Shown here: piece after piece, positions 1 to 10,633 of the stretch
How the letters are laid out: each line of letters starts with the position of its first letter
How positions within the stretch are numbered: the first letter of the stretch is position 1
Assembly (NCBI GenBank): GCA_035582835.1
Contig: JAYKAV010000467.1
Span: forward strand, 600,149-664,148
Length of the DNA stretch: 64,000 bases
Reading direction: 5' to 3'
From: Phoebastria nigripes
Lineage: Eukaryota; Chordata; Aves; Procellariiformes; Diomedeidae
Notes under the pieces: generated by a model
The model's input: only the letters and a program-made list of their open reading frames with translations
Told to the model about the DNA's origin: nothing
Databases searched by the model: none
Made by a program: the position numbers and the translations under genes

Positions 1-3000
1 CTTTGGAGAACATTTCATTAAAAGCAAATTTCACTAGTAAAGAATGACAATTACAGATTGGTCACTATTGCATTTGACATTTTTGACAGTTGTTGAATTC
101 ACTGATGTTGTTAAATAGTTGTGGAAACAAAATGGTGGTACAACATTAAAATAAAATTTAAAGAAAGGAAAGTCCAGGTATAAAAAAAAATATGTACTTG
201 ACACATATCAGAGAACAGCTTCTTGGGTTTTTTATATGATTGTCAGTACAAACAGAATTATTGTTAAACATAATTGAATAAAAGTCAGCAGAAATCACAA
301 CCTTAGTATAAAAAGAGACAGCAGAGAGCTATAAAAACCCCTTCAAATTCTACTTTTTCAAGGCTGGTGAGATGGTCAAACAGTGTCTATTTTTAAGCAT
401 ATCTCCTCCAAAATTATAATCACAAGCATCTGGATTTTTCCAAGATGTGAAAGTGCAGTCTGGCAGATGAGGTTTGATTTTCACTTCTAGTTTCTGCATG
501 TTTTTTTTCCTTTCTTCTACTTACAGTGTTCCCAGCATACTCAAATATTATTCTTATTAAAGATTCCAGTAAAACAATATTCTATTGTGGATTCTTCTTC
601 TTAAGAGTCCTTTTGTTTTCCAACATTAGGCTAGTGTGGTTTAGACTGGCTCAACTAATTGCTTGATTTATCTCTTTTAGCTATCTGATTTCCTATTACA
701 TGAAACAAATGGAGTTGCTTCTTTGCACACAACAAATTTATGGAACAGTCTGTTACAGAGCTACCATCTCTGAATTGTAGAGCAGCAGAAAGAGTGATCA
801 AGTGTATGTCTTTTGATCATGACAAAACCAAGTCAGAGGAGAGTGTAAGCATTTTTTTTTCCATTTCCATCAAGCAATAATTAAAAGAAAACAAAAAAGT
901 TAAAATATTTTAGCAGGATGAGAAAAAGGGCCTGTGCAGTGGCACTGTCTNTCTTTATTTATGAATTCTTTGTTTCATTCTCAAGCTCATGCCATTTCTC
1001 TGTAGACAAGAAGCACCAACAACTACCAGAAAGGCAGCCCAAACAGTCCTTCCAGGGGAGGAGTTACCTAGTGTAAAAGTTTGCTATTGTCATCTGCTGG
1101 ATATAATTGGATCTGGGTCAGAATTTGTGACTACTTTTCATTTTTCTAGCCATGTTTTCAAAGAACAGATATGTCTTAGTAGTGCTTATGGCCATAGAGA
1201 GGGCTTTGGTTTAGAAGTCAAAAGCAATGAACTCTCTTTTCTATGAAACATAGAAGTCTGTATGGTTTCTGCATGTTCCTTTAAGGATTGGTCAGAATTA
1301 GTTGAAATGTCTGTGTGTCTCTCAGTAGTTTCCCCTAAGGCTTTCGTGGTACTTTCAAAAGTGGAGATTCAATGGGAAATTCTCAGTGATTCATACACTG
1401 ATTCACTCACTTCAAGTTTCACTCCTTGTCTGATTGTAGCATGCAAATTTTCCACATACCTGCACTTTGCCAAAATAAAAAAGCGGGAATGTAGTTTGGA
1501 TAACCTGTTCTTAGTGTTTATCAGAGCATATGGGCATTAATGGTGGCAGTCTGTAGAAAATGCTAGATTTCTAGAGACCCTCTCTTTCACTTTCCAGGGC
1601 ATCAGATCATTTCAAAGGTGACTGAGGCCATAGAGGTGAGGGAAAACTAGGAAATGGGAAATAATCTGTAAATAATCTGCTTTGCCAAGGAAATAAATGA
1701 GAATTAGATTTTCATATCCTGTTGTCACTGGTAGTGGTTATGCCCAGACAAAATAGGTTTATAACAGACACATCCAAACACAATGGAGAAGGGCAATAGC
1801 AAGCAAAAAGGCTGCTTTCAGATATTTATGAGGTTATTATAAAATTGTGATGAAAAAAGTCAAATCCAAGCTATTAGACACAGGAGTTAGCATGGCAATT
1901 CATCTCCAATCACTCTGCAAAATTATTAGATATGTCAGTCTTGGTTCAAATTCAAAGCACTGGAGTAGAAGAGCCTGCCAAGCCACAGAGTGCACAGAGC
2001 AAGTTATATACACCTTTTTGTTAACTGATCGAGCTGCACTTGGAGTCAGTAGTCCTCTTTCTGTCACTACCCGTTTTTGAAAGTGCAGTGTGAAAGCTCA
2101 TTCCCTTGCTGGTCAGATACTTTCTCATCTCCAGCTCAGAGGCACTCAGGGCTAGTTTATACTCACTTCTTAATGTCCAGTGTCTGCTCCAGTATACATC
2201 AGTCTAAATAGTTCTCTTGCCCTATGTGCACTCCAGATTACTCTCTAGAGAAACAAGCTCATGTTTTGCTTACTCTTTTTTTTCAGATTTCTCTCATAAG
2301 ATAACTCTTCATTCTTCTGGTCTTCCTAATAACCTCCTTCTGTACTTTCCAGGTTGAACTCAGCTTTCATAAACGTGCTTGACCAGAATTGTTACTAATG
2401 ACATCTCACCAGCGCCTTAGACAGTGGCATTAGTATTTCACTTTGTCTCTTGGCCTGATGCAGCTGCTCTGGCAATTGAGAAGCTGCAGAGCCTTTGCTA
2501 GTCTCGTGACCCTGAGTGCTGCACTAAATAGGGCAAATGGCAGAGGGCTGTAGTCATCTCATCTTCATTCTCTTTCCTACCCACCCCCAGTAAATCCAAA
2601 TTTATTTCTACTGGAGTACCTGGCCTGGCACAGCTTGTATTTTTTCTTTTCAGAGCTGCACTATTTTCGTGGCTTCTTGACATCCTATGTTAGACTAACC
2701 CACTTAGGACTTTATCGCTGGTTTTGCCACTATTTGGAGAAGGGGATTTTGCCGTACTACCTAAAGTGGGAATTGGAAATATGTTTCTTAAGCTACCCTT
2801 TTNATGGAGAAGGTAAACTTAGGTTAAAGAAAGACAAACGAAGGATAATGCCCTAGCTCACGACAAGTAGATTCACCAGAACCCATGTGCTAGAGCCTTG
2901 CCAGAACCATTCTTTACTGCACCTTGCATTCTCCTGTCCTGGGCAGCTGCCAGCACTGTGGCTGCATTCATGCTACTTCTGCTGATATGAAGCAAGTAGA

Positions 3001-3390
3001 GCTTCTTTAAAATGTTTTATACTCTCACCTCTCTGTATCTTCCTGATATTCCCAACTTGGCATTTCAATATGCCGCTTGTAATAAAACTTTGCGTTTCTA
3101 ACTACACCTTTCAGACTGGGTTATGATATGCTTGCACATATTCATGAATCTAACCTCATAATACCTTGAAGCAGATAAGCTTCTCCTGATACTGCCAAGT
3201 ACATTGGTTCACAAGCTGTGCTCTGCAGATGGCTGGCAATCCGTAAATTCCAAATAAGTGGCTGGTGCATTGTCCACTGAACTCTGTTAAGTCATATTGA
3301 TTGGTCAGTTAAAAATTAGATGATAAGGATTTGTGAGAATTGGCTGTGGTCTGCATCTGTGGATACTGATGTATTCACTGAGAGTACACC

Positions 3391-3495
3391 AAAAGTAAGA
3401 GAGGTTAAGCAGCTTGCCCAAGATGTAGAAAAAAGGAAAACAAAAGTAATAGGATACCTCTGAAAGAGTTAGGAATAAAATCCAATCTCTAGATT
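3391..3495 (-). repeat. Ancient MIR-like SINE remnant (candidate)
   Basis: The + strand reads GAGAGGTTAAGCAGCTTGCC, followed about 55 bases on by AGGAATAAAATCCAATCTC. This order matches the reverse complement of the 3' half of MIR-type amniote SINEs (GAGGTTAAGTAACTTGCCC, then a GGATTCGAACCC-like block). The match is by eye and strongly decayed. Confidence 0.4.
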
Positions 3496-5979
3496 ATTGG
3501 TCTGGTATTTTACCTAGAAAATCATTGATTTCTTCATGACTGGGTTATATTGTCATAGTGTTCTTATATATAAGGATCTTGGTTACATTTTGACTACTCT
3601 GATGATGACATTTGACCTGCACATTAAAGACATGCACTTGTGGTGCATCCTACATACAGTCCAGTGAGTTACAAACATTGAATTTTCCTGTCGTATTCCA
3701 TTGTTTCAATATCCATTGATTAGGTTTGACTAACTATATTTTACAAAAAGCAAAAAGATCACCTCACAAAAAGCTGCATGTACAGGGAACTCTGTCTTCT
3801 TACTAAAATAATGACTAAAGTCAGTTTCTTTTTAAAAAGCAATGGAAATGTATATATTTCTACACTGTATATAGAAAAGGAGTGTTGCTTTTTGAAACAA
3901 CTGTAAATTAGCTAATCAGTGTCTATCTATCCTTACTGTAGATAGAAAGAAGCTATTTTCCCTGGGCTTATTGTCAATCTTTTCCTTTAAGACGTGCCTG
4001 TTATTATAGTTTTTAAAAGAAAACAATGCATTTGTGAAAGGCACAAAGGAATGAACCTCAATATTTTCAATCCCAGCTTTTCTTGCCTTTTGCATCGTAT
4101 TTTCCAGGGGCAATTCATCCTGCATTAGGCATCCAGAGTGGGGTGCATATATAAGTGCAAACTGAAGTAATGTGCAGGCCAGGGAGGTCATGGCTTGCTG
4201 CTCTGCTTAAGTGAGAAAGCTGTTCAAATTAATTCTGCTAAAGAATTAGGTCCTCTAAGGCCCTAAAGAGTAACATAGGCAAGTGTTTGTTATTATCATG
4301 AAGGTGGCAGGTAAACACATACTTTTTCAGACATTTGTTCTCAACCCTGCCCTGTTTAACCTGTTCTTTTGGGATCAAGGAAACAGCTGAACACGAGACT
4401 TGAAAAGTACCTGGGTCTAATATAGAAAACTCTGCTTAATGATTAAACTTGCCTATGCCCTTAAATAATCCACATTTAAGGAGTTTAAAGATGTGCTGTA
4501 AGCAGGGAAGCATACAAAGCCATTCTTTTTTGTCCTTGGACCATATTCAAGCTGGGGACATACCTTCTCCCAGTTTTGATAAGGAGCAGGCATGTGAGAC
4601 CTCCTGACTATAGGTCTTCTGATCATTGTCTTGAGCTTAGATTTCCCAGTGGACTCTCAAGTCTGTCCTGAGTTCTCTAGGAGGTGGCCTGAGACTGCCT
4701 TTGGTGCTAACATCCTGATGGGTGTAGGGATCTGAATAGGGACTCATTCTAGAAGAAAGCAAGGACGCAATATGCTAACGAAAATAGCCTTGTCATTCTG
4801 TCTTCAATTTTACTAAATAAGGACAAAATTTTACTGAAAAGAAAACTCACTGTGTTTTGCTGAAAGAGATGCTTGTTTAATATATCCATTTAATCATTTG
4901 AGAAGAGAACTTTGTCAAAATAAAGGTAAGAGTTTTGCTTTCCTGGAAACAGAATATCATAACATTAGCGAGGTTGGCATGTTTATTTGGTTCTCATCCA
5001 TGTATGTAGTATTTAATTACAGGTCTGAACATGGCATTCCTGGTGATTACTTCCAGCATCGTTTCCAAAGGAGGAACATAACATCAGCACTAGCTTCTCG
5101 ACATTTCTTTGCCAAATGCCTCCATAGTAGGGACAAGTCCTGTTAGGAGTGAACTGACGTATTAATACATCAGGAAGTGGGTTACAGTGCATCCCATACT
5201 TACTTGAAGTCAGCAGCTTGCATTTAAGAAAGAGAAGCACTGCAGGCATATTCACAAAGTCCAAGAGGACCAAGCATCTAGGTTTCCCTTACAGTCAGCA
5301 GAAAAATAGAGACTACTCTAGAGTATCATTTAGAGCGGGAGCCTGATGTAGACGATGTGAATTGTACTCTGAAGAATCTGTCTCTGCTTACTACAGAACG
5401 AGTGAGTTTGGGAAGTAATGGCAAAGTCTTAGCACCCGTACTGAGTTTGATATTTCTTCAGAGTAGTGCAGGCACTAGTACTTTTCTAAAACTCATTTGG
5501 GTTTTGGCCATGAGAAAGAATCACCATTGGTAGTCTAGGGAGACTGGCTTTCTAGGCTAAAGTTAGTCTCTCCAAACAGTTTGAATTATTATCAATACCT
5601 CACTAATCATCTTGTGATTCCCCAGGTGGGAGGTGGAGAAATTAGTCCTTTCCCATGCCTTTCCTATGCCTTCTGCATCCCGTAATAGGCAGACATACTC
5701 CTACCCCTGAAATAAAAGCTGGCTGCAATTCTGTGTTCAACTTGCCCATAATTCTGCCTATGATACTGCAAGTAATGAATCCTTAACTTCAAGGCACAGT
5801 GAAGGCATTGAGGTTATTTTTTTATTATTTTTTAAGAACTTTTAAGGAAAATATTGCATGGGTAATGCACATAAACACATTAATTTAGAGGAGCAGTGAA
5901 ATTTCTTTGTGGCCAAAGTCTGTGTTTAAAACCATCCACAGGAAACACGTTCTTACTCAGGAAGGCTACACAATGTACA

Positions 5980-6050
5980 AGATTTAGCAATACTATTATT
6001 AGAATCCAGGTGTCCTGATTCCTCTGCTCACTGAATCATACTGTTTCTGA
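5980..6050 (-). repeat. Ancient MIR-like SINE remnant (candidate)
   Basis: It contains AGAATCCAGGTGTCCTGATT followed by CCTCTGCTCACTGAATCATA. This resembles the GAACCCAGGTGTCCTGACTC block and the following cysteine/pyrimidine-rich segment of old amniote SINEs in reverse orientation. It is short and diverged. Confidence 0.35.
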
Positions 6051-6205
6051 AGTGTTAGGCATTAAAGTACATGGGGATGAATTGTAAGGCACATAGGACT
6101 GAGGGCAGCAAATGAAATGAAAGCTAAAATCCCTTTTTGTAAACCTTAAGCGAGTTGAAGAAGCTACATGGAAGGCTTCCTAGGAGATAAAATCAAGAAA
6201 TAAAA

Positions 6206-6222
6206 TTCTTCTTCTTCTTCTT
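6206..6222. repeat. (TTC)n microsatellite
   Basis: There are nearly six uninterrupted TTC units between AT-rich flanks. Confidence 0.9.
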
Positions 6223-7713
6223 GCTAGAAGTGGTAACTGCTGCTTTCAACTGCTGCATTACAGAGAGGAGCCAGAAGGGCAGCTGAACAGGCTGCTGGGG
6301 AAAGTGTACAGGTTACACACTGGCATCCCCATCCACTGCAGTTTTTTGTCTGCTGGACTTTACTGACTTGTTGTTGCAAACTGTACACAACATCAGCATA
6401 CTCTTTCCTACTTTATAGCCAGTTGTGATTAGACTGGTATAAACAGCATTTGATTTTCTTTTTCTCATGTTCTAAGCAAAATATCCCCAAATAGCTTTAC
6501 AATAAGGGAGAGTAGTGAAGGTGGACAGGATTTGTTTCTGTCTTGCTATAGAAATCAGAAAGATGAAAGATCAGTGATGTGTATGCTTGGTAATATTTAG
6601 GGTTTTGTTCTAAAACTTCTTTGTTGCATGCCTGTGAAAGAAGTGAATAAATATTACGGCCAGTGCAAACACTCAGGATGCAAGCACGTAGGTACCCAAG
6701 ACTACATTTAATCAAGAACTTTAGTCACTACCAAATAAAAGGATAATTCTGAAATCAAACACTCCCTACTGCACTATTTATGAAATACAAATCTTACACT
6801 GAATTTTCTCTCAAAAGCTTGCTACTTCCGTTGTCTCCTTCAGGACTTTTTATCCCTGCTTCTATATGCCTCTTCAGTAGCCCAAAGAAGCTGGCATACT
6901 GTTATTTGTAATATGAGACAGCAGAATTAGCTCAGAAAATTTATGCAGTAATTGAAATTCTGCTGAGAAGGTGGGTTAGTGTACCACCTGATCCAGCTCA
7001 CCCTGGATCCAGCTGTCCTCTCTGATTGCTCAAATGCACTCTGAGATGTCTAACTTAGAAAACTTTGATGTGAGCTGCTTTTCCATAAACCTTTATGTTA
7101 GGACATGATGTCTGTCTTTCTGTTTGAAATCAGTGTGCAAAAGTGTTGCCCTTAGTATTGCCAAACTCCCAAGAATTTAAAATCCTGCCAGGCTCCCAAA
7201 ATACTTGAGATTTTTCTTAAAAAGCATATATGGTGAAACACTACCTCGTTCTAAGTTCTTTATTTTTGCCATCTGTTTTTTAAGCATCCCAGGTAGAATT
7301 TTGGTCAGGTTTTCAAGTTAATCTCTGCAACTCTCCTGAAAGCCAAAAGTGTACCTTTTATAAATGGAACCCATGATCTTTGAAGTCCCTAGAGCAAAAT
7401 AAGCTTACTATTTAGCAGTATTCAGTAATCTGTGTTTATTCAGGTGTTTTATATGGATTAGAAACTGTATTTTAAGGACTCAATTTTGAAAACATTGACA
7501 ACTGCCACTTATGATGATGTTGCATTAACAGTGCAAATTCCAAAACTATAGAATAGACTAGAACTAGAAAAAAATCAAGACCTTCTTTCAGAGGTATATA
7601 CCCAACTCACTATTTAATGGTATGATAACTGAAAGCTGGTAAAGGCAAAATGCTTTGAATAAGGTTATAGACATTACAAAAGACAGCAGCACATTTACAG
7701 TAATATAAATAGC

Positions 7714-7808
7714 TGTGCTGGTTTGGCTGGGATGGAGTTAATTTTCTTCAGAGAAGCTAGTATGAGGCTGTGTGGTGCTTAGTTGCTGGCTGGGGTTAAA
7801 CCATGACA
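7714..7808 (+). mobile_element. 95-bp internally deleted ERVL-type LTR with target-site duplication
   Basis: The left end TGTGCTGGTTTGGCTGGGAT and the following GGAGTTAATTTTCTTC match the 5' end of an abundant avian ERVL-type LTR. The right end GGGGTTAAACCATGACA is the reverse complement of the first bases of the solo LTRs at 10071 and 34237. The termini are therefore TG...CA and the element is in + orientation. Only 95 bp separate the two ends, compared with about 550 bp in the full copies, so the middle is missing. The flanks ATAGC (7709-7713) and ATAGT (7809-7813) match at 4 of 5 bases, consistent with a 5-bp duplication. It lies 430 bp upstream of the RAB3C exon, in sense orientation. Bases around GGCTGTG are similar in both LTR halves, so a microhomology deletion is plausible. 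Confidence 0.75.
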
Positions 7809-8213
7809 ATAGTTCAAGAATTTTGTCAGATGTAAAACATATTAAGCTTTTGCGTGGAAATATACTCCTATGTTATAACGCAGCATTGATCTCTTATTTC
7901 CTTCTTGTACAAGTGAAGTATCTTTGTCTATATTTTCACCCTCTATTTCACTCATCACATTTTCTGAAGGTAGATCTTTTTAATGATATACTCAAGAACT
8001 GTCCTGAATTTTTAGAATTTTTTTTTTTTTGGTACCAGTCACCAGTGATGTTTACATCCTCTTCTGCAGCCGGAACTATTACCATGGATACAAGAATCAT
8101 AAAAAAGAATTAAACCTCTGTGAACTTCTTCTTGAGTTCATTCATATCTGGTATCAAAAACTCCAATAAAATCTACATGTTTCCAGTTTTATATGATACA
8201 AGAGACAATAAAT

Positions 8214-8238
8214 TATTTCTTTTTATTTTGAATTACAG
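8214..8238 (+). promoter_or_regulatory. 3' splice site (polypyrimidine tract and acceptor AG) of the RAB3C exon
   Basis: A T-rich stretch (TTATTTCTTTTTATTTTG) is followed by AATTACAG directly before the ATG. The acceptor AG is at 8237-8238. Its position agrees with the point where Rab3 similarity begins, so the exon starts exactly at the methionine codon. Confidence 0.85.
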
Positions 8239-8466
8239 ATGGCATCTGCTCAAGATTCCAGATATGGCCAGAAAGATACATCTGACCAGAACTTTGATTA
8301 CATGTTCAAACTGCTCATTATTGGCAACAGCAGTGTTGGGAAAACCTCCTTTTTGTTCCGATATGCTGATGATTCCTTTACGTCTGCATTTGTAAGCACG
8401 GTTGGGATCGATTTCAAAGTAAAAACGGTTTTCAAAAATGAAAAAAGAATTAAGCTACAGATTTGG
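8239..8466 (+). CDS. RAB3C: RAB3C coding exon (N-terminal GTPase exon, 76 codons)
   Basis: This exon encodes the start of a Rab3 GTPase, which cycles between GTP and GDP on synaptic and secretory vesicles and controls regulated exocytosis through RIM and rabphilin effectors. Counting the ATG as residue 1, the P-loop (G1) is G29-N-S-S-V-G34-K35-T36. Switch I includes the G2 threonine T54, followed by the IDFKVKT Rab signature at 57-63. F59 and W76 are two of the three aromatic effector-binding residues of Rab3 proteins. The start [12 protein letters not shown] and the [13 protein letters not shown] end match RAB3C better than RAB3A (which has IYRNDKR) or RAB3B (VYRHEKR); this paralogue call rests on recalled family sequences. 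The exon is bounded by AG (8237-8238) and GT (8467), is phase 0 at both ends, and stops exactly at W76, before the expected DTAGQE motif in the next exon. No frameshift or missing catalytic residue is seen. The mammalian protein has a few residues before this methionine, so the true start may lie in an upstream exon. Confidence 0.95.
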
Positions 8467-8472
8467 GTAAGC
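8467..8472 (+). promoter_or_regulatory. 5' splice site (GTAAGC) after the RAB3C exon
   Basis: The exon ends ATT TGG and is followed by GTAAGC, close to the GTRAGT donor consensus. Reading on past it leaves Rab similarity (VSQK) and reaches a stop within five codons, which confirms the boundary. Confidence 0.92.
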
Positions 8473-10065
8473 CAAAAATAATAATTTTATGAACTAAGCA
8501 AGCTGTAGCAGTTTGATAGATAGCATTTAAGCTACTGTAGGTTTGCATTGAATGTCATAACCTTTATATATATATATATATGGCATAGTAATGAAAAAGC
8601 AGTTAATTATTTCCTGCATCATTTTTCTGTCTTGAATACTAGAGTGTAGACAGTATTTTTAAGGTATTGAAGTACAGCAGAGTATATACTCTGAATTAAA
8701 TTCCATTAAGAAATAACATACACATCTTGACACATATTGATACCTGTGCAGTGAGGTATAAACAACAATGCAATATATAGGCTATTGAAAGTGATACACA
8801 TTATTAAAAAGTACCTTGAAATACCACTTAGGATCTGGTTGCTTCCCACAAAAAGTATAAATTCATGTAGGAGCTATGATAGTGGATGCATAACAGAAGG
8901 CATAATTTTTTGCTCTGTTAGTTATGTTTGTCATCCTGATCACCTGAAACATCTTCCTTCTTCTGCTGAGGAAGAAAATGTGTGGAGAGTGTAACAGCTG
9001 TGTTGCCCAAGTGTACAAAAACCCTCGTCCCTTGCCTACACCTTAGAGATGGTAGAAAGATGCCAAATGTTGGAAAGTGTGATACCAGGGAACAGGTGTT
9101 CTTTTCTGCAAACTTTCCTCAGAAAGAAAGGATAGCCAAAACTTATTTATGCAGGAGCCACTGGTGCTCACATCTTCTAATTCATGGGTGATAGGGTGAT
9201 ACTCACTTAAAGGAGAGGGGGGGTTAGCAGAACATTTAACAATGTGGGACCTGGAGTTAAAGCTTCAGGTCTTTGCCATCTTCCCTGGGTGCTTGAAGAC
9301 TTCGAGCAATGTTTCCTTTGTGAGATATTTGTAACAGCCTTATTAACCAAGATTTTCTTTTTTTGTGCATGAATACAAGTCATTTAAAAATGTATTTAAT
9401 GATGGGCAGCCATTAAATCTCAGGAAACCTTGGATCAAATACAACCAGTTCATCTAACATGTTTTGAAGAGCAGATAAATTGAGTATCTTTTTAATATGG
9501 CACAAAGGTGAATTTCCCAGAGTTTCCTAGGCTATATCTCATTCATGTCTTTTTGGGGAGGCTTCAGCCCTTGATATGTCAAATCATTTGTTGTTCTGTG
9601 CCCTCTAGGAACTGGAACACAGACTCTTTGCCTCTCAACTTCTCTACCTTTTTAAGCTTAGATTCTTGCTATTATCATGAGTATAACAGTGCTATATACT
9701 AGGTAACTGTATGTCATGTGCATGCTTTCACTGCAATAACTTGCTAGTTTCGTTGTAGTACTTTAATGTTGGAGATCACATGGTAATTCACATTGACATT
9801 ACCTTATAATTTTTTTATAATGGAGCAATAAAATTGTGTTCACATTATAGTCTTAACACAGTTGTTCTTTTAATCACTAAGTATCCTCTACAATAGATTT
9901 TATTGTTCATGTCTCTCCTAGCAAAAGCAGCATCGTTAGTTTATAACGTTGTATTAATGTGATTAGTTTGACACCAGTATATTTCTCACAATGCCTGTCC
10001 ATGGCAGACTATGAATACGTGCTTGGCTCAAAGCAGTCCATTAATCTAAATGTGTTCAGGGCTAT
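8473..10065 (+). other. RAB3C intron after the exon, first unique segment (no gene seen)
   Basis: This is noncoding, AT-rich sequence between the donor site and the first solo LTR. It contains a short TA microsatellite at 8565-8581. Open frames of up to 69 codons show no similarity to known proteins. A GC-rich stretch near 9210-9220 is only a G run. Confidence 0.6.
8565..8581. repeat. (TA)n microsatellite
   Basis: There are about 8.5 uninterrupted TA units, starting 99 bases after the RAB3C donor site. Confidence 0.9.
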
Positions 10066-10070
10066 CCATG

Positions 10071-10628
10071 TGTCGTGGTTTAACCCTGGCAGCGCCTAAA
10101 CACCACGCAGCTGCTTGCTCACCCCCCTGCTCCGGTGGGATGGGGGAGAGAATCGGGAGGGCACGAGTAGGAAAACTCGCGGGTTGAGATAAAAACAGTT
10201 TAATAATTGAAATAAAACAAAGTAGAACAGTAATAGTAACAGTGATAAGAACAACAACAACAACAATATACAAAGCAGGCGATGCACAATGCAATTGCTC
10301 ACCACCCGCCAAACCGAATGAGAGCCCGTCCCCCGGGGACCCCGAGCCCCCCCACACCCTTAGTTTTTATACTGAGCATGACGTCGCATGGTATGGAATA
10401 CCCCATTGGCCAGCTGGGTCAACCGCCCCGGCTATGCTCCCCCCCGCCAGCTTCCTATGCACCTGGCAGGGCATGGGAGGCCGAAAAGTGCCCGGTGCAA
10501 GCACCACCCAGCAGCACCCAAAACATCAATGGGCCATCAACGCTCCTATTATACCAAACTCAAAACACAGCACACCCTCCCCANCTACTGGGAAGAAAGT
10601 TAACTCTGTCCCAGCCAGAATCAGGACA
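10071..10628 (-). mobile_element. Solo LTR of an avian ERVL-type endogenous retrovirus, copy 1
   Basis: The element begins TGTCGTGGTTTAACCC and ends AATCAGGACA on the + strand, giving TG...CA termini. It is flanked by a perfect 5-bp duplication, CCATG, at 10066-10070 and 10629-10633. It shows about 15-20 differences from the copy at 34237-34788 by eye, mostly CpG decay and small indels in C-runs. A TATA box (rc of 10364-10371) and an ATTAAA polyadenylation-like hexamer (rc of 10199-10204) occur in that order on the minus strand, so the LTR reads right to left, antisense to RAB3C. No gag, pol or env sequence adjoins it, so it is a recombined solo LTR. The 5-bp duplication and sequence suggest the ERVL class; the exact subfamily is not assigned. 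Base 10584 is ambiguous. Confidence 0.9.
10364..10386 (-). promoter_or_regulatory. LTR promoter elements: TATA box and CRE-like site
   Basis: On the minus strand the order is CGACGTCA (rc of 10379-10386, one mismatch from the palindromic CRE TGACGTCA), then a short spacer, then TATAAAAA (rc of 10364-10371). This is normal U3 promoter architecture and sets the orientation of the LTR. Activity is not shown. Confidence 0.6.
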
Positions 10629-10633
10629 CCATG

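Larger units (their letters stand above)
1..7713 (+). other. RAB3C intron 1, 3' portion (no gene seen)
   Basis: This is AT-rich unique sequence with stops in all frames. Open frames stay at or below about 92 codons and none resembles a protein family. There is no CpG-rich stretch or recognisable first RAB3C exon, so the promoter should lie upstream of the window. It holds a short TTC repeat at 6206-6222 and two faint SINE-like remnants near 3.4 kb and 6.0 kb. Single ambiguous bases occur at 951 and 2803. Confidence 0.6.

Noticed and set aside
8120..8395. 91-codon frame overlapping the RAB3C exon in another phase
   Set aside because: It is an out-of-frame shadow; the Rab3 frame has exact family motifs and splice sites.
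10046..10357. Minus-strand frames with hydrophobic valine- and leucine-rich runs, and the same at 34239-34567
   Set aside because: The runs are translations of the (AAC)n stretch inside the solo LTRs. They look like membrane segments but are low-complexity LTR sequence.
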